Part shown: positions 9,269 to 16,826 of the stretch, piece after piece
How the letters are laid out: every line of letters begins with the position of its first letter
Numbering within the stretch: the first letter of the stretch is position 1
Origin: Rubripirellula amarantea
GTDB taxonomy: Bacteria; Planctomycetota; Planctomycetia; Pirellulales; Pirellulaceae
DNA length: 64,000 nucleotides
NCBI RefSeq assembly: GCF_007859865.1
Contig: NZ_SJPI01000001.1
Span: forward strand, 1,860,001 to 1,924,000
Direction of reading: 5' to 3'
The notes under the pieces: model-generated
Databases searched by the model: none
Told to the model about the DNA's origin: nothing
The model's input: the letters and a program-made list of their open reading frames with translations, nothing else
Made by a program: the position numbers and the translations under genes

Positions 9269-9821
9269 TTCGTCGCCTATGTTTTTCGCAGCTATCGATG
9301 TTGACCCGCTTTCGTATCCCGGGCCTGCTTGGTCGCCCTACGTCGTAGGCGGACTCATTGGTCTGTTATCAATGTTCACGTTTTACTTCTCGAACAAACC
9401 ACTTGGGGCCTCAACCGCATACGCGAGGGTCGCCGGAATCATCGGCTTGAAGATCGCCCCTGGTCATACGAAATCGCTAGCGTACTTCCGCGAAAACCCG
9501 CCCAAGGTCGGTTGGGAGTTGATGTTGGTGGGGGCTGTCATTTTGGGTGCATTCATTGCAGCCTGGACCGGCGGTGAATTGACCAATCAATTTCTCCCGG
9601 AGATGTGGCAAGCTCGTTTTGGTGAGGATAGCTACTTGTTGCGCGGGGTGACCGCACTTGCGGGCGGCGTGCTGATGGCTTTTGGTGCACGCATGGCTGG
9701 TGGTTGTACAAGCGGTCATGGCATCAGCGGGACATTGCAATTGGCGGTCGGTTCGTGGCTGTCTGCTATCTGCTTTTTCATCGGCGGCATCGTGGCCGCG
9801 ATGTTGATGTACGCGACGTAG
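9261..9821 (+). CDS. Half-size YeeE/YedE-family sulfur-compound permease (first of pair)
   Basis: 186-residue integral membrane protein with about five hydrophobic segments. The C-terminal part contains the family signature GARMAGGCTSGHGISG with the conserved Cys thought to carry sulfur across the membrane in YeeE/TsuA thiosulfate transporters. A GAGG site seven bases before the ATG lies within the preceding MBL-rhodanese gene. Together with 9871-10494 it corresponds to the PmpA/PmpB pair next to persulfide dioxygenase genes in bigR-type operons. The exact substrate (thiosulfate or another sulfur species) is not settled by sequence. Confidence 0.88.
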   Translation: MLSSSPMFFAAIDVDPLSYPGPAWSPYVVGGLIGLLSMFTFYFSNKPLGASTAYARVAGIIGLKIAPGHTKSLAYFRENPPKVGWELMLVGAVILGAFIAAWTGGELTNQFLPEMWQARFGEDSYLLRGVTALAGGVLMAFGARMAGGCTSGHGISGTLQLAVGSWLSAICFFIGGIVAAMLMYAT

Positions 9822-9870
9822 TCTCCCATCGAGTGACTTAGTCTTCCACCAAACAAATCAGAAACAAGGC

Positions 9871-10494
9871 ATGCAGATGACCGTTACCGCTGAGAAAGAG
9901 AACGACCGAGAGGCACCTGAGTTGCCCCCGAAGTCCGCCGATTTGCAACCCAAAATTGCGACTGGTAGAGCTCTCGTGCTAGGTGTTGTGTTCGGTCTCG
10001 TATTCGGCTTTTTGCTTCAGAAAGGCGGCGTAGCAAAGTACCACGTCCTCATCGGCCAACTACTTTTGGTTGACTATACGGTCGTGAAAGTAATGCTATC
10101 CGCGGTCGTGGTTGGGGCGTTAGGAATCCACTTCATGCACCGAGCCGGTTTGGTCGAACTGCATATCAAACCTACCCGTTACGCGTCCAATGTAATCGGA
10201 GGCTTGCTGTTTGGTATCGGCTTTGCTCTGTCTGCTTACTGTCCTGGCACGGGAGCGGCTGCGCTGGGTCAGGGTAACTACGACGCCATCGCGATGATGG
10301 TGGGAATGATCACTGGATCGTATCTATTCGCAGAGATGTCGGGCTACATCACTCGTCGCGTTCATCCCATTGGTGACCGTGGCAAGATCACGTTGGTCGA
10401 TGTGCTTCCTATGGGCCGAACAGCGGTTGTTCTTGGAACGGTCGTGCTGTTAGTTGCCTGCCTGCTTACGATCGAATACTTAGACGTTCGTTGA
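9871..10494 (+). CDS. Half-size YeeE/YedE-family permease (second of pair, DUF6691-like)
   Basis: 207 residues with a charged cytoplasmic N-terminus of about 30 residues, then about five membrane segments. The sulfur-handling signature is FALSAYCPGTGAAALGQG with one conserved Cys. It lies 49 bases downstream of the first half-permease, and the two probably form one complete channel. The ATG at 9871 is followed by another in-frame ATG at 9877. It sits next to a persulfide dioxygenase/rhodanese and a Cys-rich metal-binding protein, so the operon likely handles reduced sulfur. No ArsR-type BigR repressor is present nearby. Confidence 0.87.
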   Translation: MQMTVTAEKENDREAPELPPKSADLQPKIATGRALVLGVVFGLVFGFLLQKGGVAKYHVLIGQLLLVDYTVVKVMLSAVVVGALGIHFMHRAGLVELHIKPTRYASNVIGGLLFGIGFALSAYCPGTGAAALGQGNYDAIAMMVGMITGSYLFAEMSGYITRRVHPIGDRGKITLVDVLPMGRTAVVLGTVVLLVACLLTIEYLDVR

Positions 10495-10530
10495 GAACTT
10501 CTTTCACACTTACTTTTTTGGAGAATAACC

Positions 10531-10845
10531 ATGGCCATTAACCACGAATGCATTGAAGCGTGTCAACGTTGTGCGACAGCTTGTGAGCAATGTCTGAACG
10601 CGATGATCGGAATGGACAGTGATAACAACTGCCCTCATTGTTGTCGCGAATGCATCGATATTTGTTTGCTATGCGCTCAGGCAATGGCGCGAGAGAGTCG
10701 TTTTTCAGACGCGATTTGCAAGCTATGCGCCGACGTTTGCGATTGGTGTGCTCAGCAATGTGGTGCTCACGATCACGATCATTGTCAGCAGTGCGCTGAA
10801 GCTTGTCGCCATTGTGCTGAGTCCTGTCGCGCGATGGCTGCCTAG
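10531..10845 (+). CDS. Cys-rich four-helix-bundle copper-binding protein (DUF326/Csp type)
   Basis: 104 residues with 21 cysteines, mostly in CxxC and CxxxC spacing along predicted helices (CIEACQRCATACEQC near the N-terminus, CRHCAESC at the end). This is the DUF326 pattern of copper storage proteins, in which Cys-lined helices bind many Cu(I) ions. There is no Tat or Sec signal, so it would be cytosolic, like Csp3. A strong GGAG site precedes the ATG, and the gene is 36 bases downstream of the second permease. Copper binding is inferred from the family. Confidence 0.9.
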   Translation: MAINHECIEACQRCATACEQCLNAMIGMDSDNNCPHCCRECIDICLLCAQAMARESRFSDAICKLCADVCDWCAQQCGAHDHDHCQQCAEACRHCAESCRAMAA

Positions 10846-10866
10846 AACCGATTGTGGAGATAAACG

Positions 10867-11760
10867 ATGGCGAATAAGTCGAAAGAACGCGGAAAGTCCG
10901 ACAGTGATCAGCAGCGTCCCGCTCAATCGCAAGATCGACAACCAGGACATCAGAATGAAATGGTACCTGAACCGGTTACGCTTCCCGATGGTTATACGGG
11001 GAGCGGTAAGTTGGACGGTAAGGTGGCCTTGATCACGGGTGGTGATAGCGGTATCGGTCGTAGCGTTGCGGTTATGTTTGCACGCGAAGGTGCCGATGTC
11101 GCGATCGTTTACCTCGATGAAAATTCGGATGCCGCCGAGACAAAGCGCCTCGTCGAAAGTGAAGGCCGCCGCTGTCTCGTCTTTGCGGGGGACATTGGTG
11201 ATCAAACGTTTTGCGAATCGGTTGTTGCGAATGTTGCAGCCGAGCTCGGCCGGATTGACGTTCTTGTCAACAACGCAGCAGAACAGCACCCCGAAGAGAG
11301 TCTAGAACGGATACGTGAGCAACAGCTCGTCCGCACCTTCCGCACGAATATCTTTTCGATGTTCTATATGTCACAGGCTGCTTTGCCCTTTTTGAAAGAA
11401 CAGTCTGGTAGTTCGATCATCAACACAACGTCGGTAACCGCTTATCGTGGTAGCCCAGGGTTGCTCGACTATTCCGCAACCAAAGGAGCGATCGTCAGCT
11501 TCACCCGTTCGCTTTCGCAGAATCTTGTCAAAGATGGGATCCGAGTCAATGCAGTAGCACCGGGACCCATATGGACACCACTCATCCCCGCAACGTTTCC
11601 ACCCGAGAAGGTTGCCAAGTTCGGGAGTGACGCACCGATGGGACGTGCCGGGCAACCTCATGAATGTGCCAGTTGCTACGTGTTTCTCGCTAGCGACGAT
11701 TCTTCCTACATGACTGGTCAAGTCCTACATCCCAATGGTGGCGAGGTCATCAACGGCTGA
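10867..11760 (+). CDS. SDR-family oxidoreductase, YghA-like
   Basis: 297 residues. A hydrophilic N-terminal extension (about 1-40) precedes a Rossmann short-chain dehydrogenase core. Motifs: TGGDSGIGR (nucleotide binding), NNAAEQH (NAG-type motif), catalytic Ser in TTSVTAY and the pair YSATKGA (Tyr, Lys), then PGPIWTPL. The extended N-terminus is typical of the YghA/general-stress SDR branch (NADP-dependent aldehyde reductases). GGAGA lies upstream of the ATG. It follows the copper protein by 21 bases, so it is probably the last gene of that operon. Its stop overlaps the convergent decarboxylase gene by 11 bases. Confidence 0.9.
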   Translation: MANKSKERGKSDSDQQRPAQSQDRQPGHQNEMVPEPVTLPDGYTGSGKLDGKVALITGGDSGIGRSVAVMFAREGADVAIVYLDENSDAAETKRLVESEGRRCLVFAGDIGDQTFCESVVANVAAELGRIDVLVNNAAEQHPEESLERIREQQLVRTFRTNIFSMFYMSQAALPFLKEQSGSSIINTTSVTAYRGSPGLLDYSATKGAIVSFTRSLSQNLVKDGIRVNAVAPGPIWTPLIPATFPPEKVAKFGSDAPMGRAGQPHECASCYVFLASDDSSYMTGQVLHPNGGEVING

Positions 11761-13234
11761 AGTACTCAGTGCATTGTTCGAAAGTCAAGTTCTCAGCCAG
11801 TGGGAACTGGTGAGAACGGCTTTCTAGGAAGTGCATCAAGTAACCCGCGGTATTTGGGAACGCAACCAAGTCACCACGACGCACGCCACTAGGGAAATGT
11901 AACTTGCGAAGCGTCAATAGTTCGGACTCGGTGCAGTACGATCCCACCAGGTATCCGGTGATCGGATCACGCTTGCCACCACTCGGAATCAGGATTGGAT
12001 CCACAAGGAAATCGTCGCTTGATGTTCGGCACTGGGTTCTATTCATTGATAATCCCACTAACCATTCACCGTCTGCATTCTGCTTGCGGTATTCGACCCT
12101 TGCGAGCGTCAAACCACAGCCATCCATTAAGCTTCGTCCGGGCTCGCAACGCAATTGAAGGTTTGAGTCTTTCAACAGTTTGGAAATCGTTTCGCCGTTG
12201 ATGCGAGTGTCCAGGATCTTCTTCAACCAATCCGCACGAGTAAGGGATTGAAAGTAAGGGTAGCTGTTTGGCTTGCCAATCACGTCGTCCTTGAAGTTCA
12301 CCAATCCGAGCCCATGCCCCCGATAAGTTAGAGGTTCACGCTGACCTCGCAATGCGCTTCGCAGTTCGTCCCAGAACCTCTCCCAGTTTTCGCCATCATT
12401 GAGGTACGAAATTGGAAATCCGCCTCCCATGTCAATAAAGGTAGGGAGATGACCATGCGAGCGCAGAGCCTTAACCCAATCCATTGCTGCAACGATGCCA
12501 CTTACTCGTTGGTCCGCGTCATAGCCATCCAAGTGGAAATGGATACCTTCCACGCGGACAGGGTAATCCGACAATTGTGAAGCGAGGTCGATATCCCGTT
12601 CCACGTCGAAACCGAAACGCGTCGGAAGCTTCTGCCTTTGATGAACAAATCCGCCGAGGCGTAGTGCAATTTTGGCGGTGTGGCCACTCGAACGAGCGAG
12701 TTCGCCGGTGACTTCTAGTTCGTCTCGGTTATCAATCGCCACACATACGTTCTTGTCCAAACACAAACGCAATAATGATTCATCTTTAATGGCGGCTGTG
12801 CAGATTAGACTCGAAGAATCAGTGCCTCGATCGAAGCTCTGACGAAGCTCGTTTTCACTAGCTACGTCGACCCCGATGTTCAGAGCGTTTGCAGTGTCGA
12901 CAAAGTGCAGGCATTTGTTCGACTTGCGAGCAAAGAACACACGAAAGTCTAATCCACGAGATGCCGCGATCTCGTTCAGTTCTTGCACGTTGTCACGCAT
13001 CGGATTTGATGAGATGACATTCAATGGCGAACCATGTTCAGCGACTAGCTCCGGCAAACGTGGATGTCGCAACAACTGCTCCATCCACGGTTCCAGCCGA
13101 CCCACCAACGGCACCTCACCATGACAATGTCTTCTGATGTCATGGAACGTTGGATCAGAAGGCAATGCATGATTCATAAGGTTCGCGACCGTAGTGTTGT
13201 GATTCGGCTCACTACTGATGCGAACCAAGTTCAT
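11750..13234 (-). CDS. Fold-type III PLP-dependent decarboxylase (diaminopimelate/ornithine decarboxylase family)
   Basis: 494 residues. The alanine-racemase-like barrel has FARKSNK (Lys104 as PLP lysine) and a Gly-rich GGGFP phosphate loop; the C-terminal beta domain has the GSYCTESELL and NTAGYLM elements that complete the active site across the dimer. It is longer than diaminopimelate decarboxylase (about 420 residues), with an N-terminal extension of about 65 residues. The ATG at 13234 follows the upstream stop by 16 bases; the frame is open further back to 13525, but that part overlaps the upstream gene. Third gene of an SbnA-like/FAD-protein/decarboxylase operon, in a position comparable to SbnH of staphyloferrin B synthesis. 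The substrate is unknown. Confidence 0.85.
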   Translation of the reverse strand: MNLVRISSEPNHNTTVANLMNHALPSDPTFHDIRRHCHGEVPLVGRLEPWMEQLLRHPRLPELVAEHGSPLNVISSNPMRDNVQELNEIAASRGLDFRVFFARKSNKCLHFVDTANALNIGVDVASENELRQSFDRGTDSSSLICTAAIKDESLLRLCLDKNVCVAIDNRDELEVTGELARSSGHTAKIALRLGGFVHQRQKLPTRFGFDVERDIDLASQLSDYPVRVEGIHFHLDGYDADQRVSGIVAAMDWVKALRSHGHLPTFIDMGGGFPISYLNDGENWERFWDELRSALRGQREPLTYRGHGLGLVNFKDDVIGKPNSYPYFQSLTRADWLKKILDTRINGETISKLLKDSNLQLRCEPGRSLMDGCGLTLARVEYRKQNADGEWLVGLSMNRTQCRTSSDDFLVDPILIPSGGKRDPITGYLVGSYCTESELLTLRKLHFPSGVRRGDLVAFPNTAGYLMHFLESRSHQFPLAENLTFEQCTEYFSR

Positions 13235-13250
13235 TTCAAGGGGAAAGGAT

Positions 13251-14909
13251 TTAAGAACTCGTTGGACAGACGACTTGGGTAGCCAGCTTTTGAGCCCAAT
13301 TTTCGATCTGTTGATGCAACGTCCTCGAAAGGGTGTCGTTTCCAATAACCCACCCTTCCGTTGCCCTTCCAAATATGGCCAAGCTGCCCGCGTCACCGTT
13401 GGCGCATCCTGCTTGATCGACCACCAAGCCACCGGAAATTTGGTCGCGTTTGACCACCCCTGTTTCAACCAAATCTGCCAGAAGCCCCGACGGCTGGAAC
13501 TCGGACGGAGACGCGAGAACGGCATTCAAACGTCTTTCTGATTCTAGCTGTGCGGCAAGGTTCTCGTCTTCGTTGGCTAGAACGTGACAACAGACATGTT
13601 TGCTCCGCAACAGGCTTAAGATCATACCGACGCTTTCCGCAGGTGGTCCAAACGCGATGCGTTCCATCTCGCAGCGTGTTCGATCGTAACATCGCCAACT
13701 TTCGGACTCTAATCCCCCGTAGCCGATCAATTCAACGAGTTCCGGATACAGTTTTCGCCATGATTCGCCAATGGCGAAAGGAATATCCTTGGGACGTTGT
13801 CCAGTGGCAACCCAGTATGACTGCAGCATCGCTCTTCGCGCACTTGCGGCATCCATCTTGTAGTGCAACCAACCCCGATACCAATTGTCGACATGCTGCG
13901 ATTGGTAGTTCTGGCCCGCCCGATTAAGCAACGCCGCTGCAGCGGTGGTGACGATACGCCAAACGTCGTTTCGGAAATGCAGTTCGCCGTGGCGAGACTT
14001 GCGATGCATCAATTCCTCTTTAAAGGGCTGCCAGAAATCGGATGTAATAGGTTCCACCTTCGCGGTAGGCTTCGCCAGCATCGGGCGTCCTGAGCGTGAA
14101 TACACGTCAATTCGTGAAGGCTCATCTAGACTTGGAACATACGAGGGCAGTCGCGGACCATCCACAAACTCACCATCTCTTCCTTGAGTCAGCATCAGGA
14201 TTGCATCGATGGCGGTGAGTCCGAATCCACGGATCGAAACGCGAGATCCCGCAGGAATGCGTTCCTTTGACAATTGTCTTTCCACAGGGAATACGAAGGA
14301 TTCACAAGGTTCTTCAACGTTCGAATCGCTAACCTTTGACCCGCGTATTCCTTCATGGCCGGTCGTAATGACCACGTGATCGTAGTGCCGCGTATCAGAC
14401 TCGTCGCCAATCGACCAACCTTTGGAAGTCTTAGCGATTCTTCGTACGACCGTCGGTTTCCATTCCACCAAAGCGTGTTGTGACAAGTTCTTCCAAACGG
14501 TCGTGAAGCATTCATGCAAATATTCCCCGACCACTGCTCGAGGTACGAATTGATCCGCGGTCGCCCATTCAGGCCGATGCTTCGAGAGCCAGCCGATCAA
14601 AGATTCCGATCGACGTGAGGGAAGGTTCGTGTCTGTTTTCCAAAAGTCAACGAACTGTGTCGCGAAGTTCATCCGCAGGACATGCGATTGAGAAGGATCG
14701 TACACTCGGCCAGCGCCTGGCTTGCTAGCTGGTTCGAACAGTGTGATTTCTAAGCAACTTAGCTGGTCCGTTGTAAGTAGCCGAGACATCGCCTCGAGAC
14801 ACTGTAAGCCCCGAGGGCCGCAGCCGACGATTGCAATGCGGAAACGGTCACTATTGGATGTGGACCGCGTTGAATCGACAACGTGACGATTTGTAATTAC
14901 CGAGCTCAT
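13251..14909 (-). CDS. FAD/NAD(P)-binding protein (NAD_binding_9 / COG4529-like)
   Basis: 552 residues. The N-terminal dinucleotide fold has IVGCGPRGLQCLEAM, followed by an acidic strand end (ITLFEPA) and GAGRVYDPSQSHVLRMN, typical of the NAD_binding_9 group. A second nucleotide-binding segment is VSIRGFGLTAIDAI near residue 235. These flavoproteins are mostly uncharacterised oxidoreductases. The start is the ATG at 14909, which shares an ATGA overlap with the stop of the upstream synthase, so translation is coupled; an in-frame GTG lies at 14918. In this operon it occupies the place of the NAD-dependent SbnB and may oxidise the product of the SbnA-like enzyme (inference). Confidence 0.82.
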   Translation of the reverse strand: MSSVITNRHVVDSTRSTSNSDRFRIAIVGCGPRGLQCLEAMSRLLTTDQLSCLEITLFEPASKPGAGRVYDPSQSHVLRMNFATQFVDFWKTDTNLPSRRSESLIGWLSKHRPEWATADQFVPRAVVGEYLHECFTTVWKNLSQHALVEWKPTVVRRIAKTSKGWSIGDESDTRHYDHVVITTGHEGIRGSKVSDSNVEEPCESFVFPVERQLSKERIPAGSRVSIRGFGLTAIDAILMLTQGRDGEFVDGPRLPSYVPSLDEPSRIDVYSRSGRPMLAKPTAKVEPITSDFWQPFKEELMHRKSRHGELHFRNDVWRIVTTAAAALLNRAGQNYQSQHVDNWYRGWLHYKMDAASARRAMLQSYWVATGQRPKDIPFAIGESWRKLYPELVELIGYGGLESESWRCYDRTRCEMERIAFGPPAESVGMILSLLRSKHVCCHVLANEDENLAAQLESERRLNAVLASPSEFQPSGLLADLVETGVVKRDQISGGLVVDQAGCANGDAGSLAIFGRATEGWVIGNDTLSRTLHQQIENWAQKLATQVVCPTSS

Positions 14910-15937
14910 CGTTTGCACACTTCTCTATCTACTAGGAACGAGTCTGATTGAACCAATTCAGCCAGACGATTCGAAGAGCAGCCAAGTGACTGTTCTACCC
15001 ATTGATCGTTAAACACCGTATCGAGATACCGTTCGCCGGAGTCATGCAGCACTGCGACGCATCGTTTACCCTCAAGTTGATACTGCAAGCGACCGACTGT
15101 CATTAGCACTCCTCCGGCAGACCCGCCTACCAGCATCGCTTCCCGATCCGCCACTCTACGGCAACCGACGACGCACTCTAAGTCGGTGACGCGTTCGATC
15201 TGGTCAAATGACTGTCCCATCGCAAGCTTGGGAATCTTTCCAGCACCTAACCCGGGAATTCGGCGAGTTCCTGGCGAGCCACCAAAAAGAGCACTACCAA
15301 TTGAATCCACCGCGATGACTTCGGTGTCGCGTCCCCGATGCCGTAGGTAATCTCGGCATCCTTGTGCGGTACCCGTGCTGCTTGTCGCGACCAGCAGCAC
15401 GTCAAAGTCGCCATCCAACGCTTCGTCAATTTCTCGGATTGTGCCGTCGTAGTGTGATCGGGGGTTATCCGAGTTGGCGTACTGATTGGGCCAATAACTG
15501 TTGGGATCCTCTTCGAGTAACTTGCAAACTCGCGCAATTCTTGCTGCCAGAAAATCGCCATGCAGAGGATCGGAAACCATTTCGATTTGGCCACCGAGAG
15601 CTTTGATGATGCTGAGATTCTGCGACTGCGCTCGTGGATCGACCACACAAATAAATCGCAAGCCGTAGTATCGACAGGCTTGGGCTAACCCGATTCCCAT
15701 ATTGCCCGATGATGACTCAATGATGGTCGATTCGGAACCAATGTCGCCACGACGAATTGCCTCTTGAATCATCCGAAAGGCTGGTCGATCCTTTGCGCTG
15801 CCGCCCGGATTGGATGATTCCAATTTAACCAGCAGATCGATTGAATTTTGACCAAGAAAAGAATTAAACCGTATCAACGGAGTACAACCAATTGCATCGA
15901 GAACGCCATCGGAAATACGTGAACACCGCTGTTTCAT
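14906..15937 (-). CDS. SbnA-like PLP-dependent cysteine-synthase-family enzyme
   Basis: 343 residues, fold-type II PLP enzyme. The PLP lysine is in GGSAKDRPAF, the substrate loop is SSSGNMGIGLA, and the phosphate-binding loop is ATSSTGTAQG. The N-terminus (DGVLDAIGCTPLIRFNSFL) and the SAKDR spelling point to the SbnA branch, which condenses O-phosphoserine with glutamate towards 2,3-diaminopropionate, rather than to CysK. First gene of a three-gene operon. A perfect sigma-54 promoter lies 59 bases upstream. No NIS synthetase or transporter lies beside it, so a complete siderophore locus is not shown. Confidence 0.85.
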   Translation of the reverse strand: MKQRCSRISDGVLDAIGCTPLIRFNSFLGQNSIDLLVKLESSNPGGSAKDRPAFRMIQEAIRRGDIGSESTIIESSSGNMGIGLAQACRYYGLRFICVVDPRAQSQNLSIIKALGGQIEMVSDPLHGDFLAARIARVCKLLEEDPNSYWPNQYANSDNPRSHYDGTIREIDEALDGDFDVLLVATSSTGTAQGCRDYLRHRGRDTEVIAVDSIGSALFGGSPGTRRIPGLGAGKIPKLAMGQSFDQIERVTDLECVVGCRRVADREAMLVGGSAGGVLMTVGRLQYQLEGKRCVAVLHDSGERYLDTVFNDQWVEQSLGCSSNRLAELVQSDSFLVDREVCKR

Positions 15938-15995
15938 TTTGGTAACGATCGCTGGGGTAGATTAACGCTTCGAAGTTAAAGCTAACCCGTTGAAC

Positions 15996-16010
15996 GCAAT
16001 CGACGTGCCA
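15996..16010 (-). promoter_or_regulatory. sigma-54 promoter of the SbnA-like operon
   Basis: Minus strand reads T-TGGCAC-GTCGA-TTGC-G, an exact match to the consensus including the flanking T and the G after TGGCAC. It ends 59 bases before the ATG at 15937. Confidence 0.78.
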
Positions 16011-16070
16011 AACTGTTGGATAAGAGTAGCGATCTGCGTTGGACTCCCTCATGCCATTGACGTTGTTCAA

Positions 16071-16739
16071 TCAAAGAACTGGCGTTTCATGGATTTCGCC
16101 TTCCGACACAATCCAGGCCTGATCGCCTTTCGCCAACTCCACCACGTGTGTACCGGTGAACTCACCGATCGCAGGAAGCACCATGCAACCTGCGGAATGC
16201 CAAAAACACGAATGCTTGCCAAACGATTCTCTGTTGATGACCAGACGCACCGCCGGGTGAATGTGACCGCATAGGAAGAGGTCAGCACCCGGGGGAACCG
16301 GTCCGGGGACGTGGCCTAAAGACACTCCTTCAATCGTGATGCCGGGTTCAACGATTTCGATAGGCCATGATGATGGTAGATCGCCAACTCGAGCATCATG
16401 GTTTCCACGCACAAGGGTGATTCCAACATCCGCAAACCGATCCATGAAAGATTCCAGTGAACGCGTCACATCGTGAGATAGTGACGATCTGGCATGAAAC
16501 ATGTCACCCAGAATCGTCAATCGTGATGCTTGGGTTTGCGTCAGCATGCCGGCAATCATCGCCAACGTGCCCTCGGTGCTGCCTACGGGAACGGGGATGC
16601 CGTGTCTGCGAAATGTCGCAGCCTTTCCAAAGTGAGTGTCCGAAACGAATAACGTTTGTTGATCGGGCCAATACATTCCTCGATCAGCCAAGAGCTTGAA
16701 TTGATGATGAGCTAGTTGGACGTTGATCGAGCTTGGCAA
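16071..16739 (-). CDS. pdeM: Ligase-associated DNA damage response endonuclease PdeM
   Basis: 222-residue calcineurin-like metallophosphoesterase. Metal motifs in order: SDTHFGKAATFRRHGIP, GDMFHARSS, RGNHDAR and CGHIHPAVR. The GKA-x-x-FR extension after SDTHF is characteristic of the PdeM group encoded beside the Lhr-like helicase and ATP-dependent ligase. Last gene of a six-gene repair cluster, 87 bases after the helicase. Expected cytoplasmic nuclease/phosphodiesterase. Confidence 0.92.
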   Translation of the reverse strand: MPSSINVQLAHHQFKLLADRGMYWPDQQTLFVSDTHFGKAATFRRHGIPVPVGSTEGTLAMIAGMLTQTQASRLTILGDMFHARSSLSHDVTRSLESFMDRFADVGITLVRGNHDARVGDLPSSWPIEIVEPGITIEGVSLGHVPGPVPPGADLFLCGHIHPAVRLVINRESFGKHSCFWHSAGCMVLPAIGEFTGTHVVELAKGDQAWIVSEGEIHETPVL

Positions 16740-16826
16740 AGATATTTCCCCGAAAGATTAGCAATGATAGTTCAATCGCGGCGAAGTCCTCGCCGCAACA
16801 AAGACGCGAGCGGATCGCTGATTCGG

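Noticed and set aside
13235-13525. 97-codon N-terminal extension of the PLP decarboxylase
   Set aside because: It overlaps the 3' end of the flavoprotein gene and does not resemble the family; the ATG at 13234, 16 bases after that gene's stop, is preferred.
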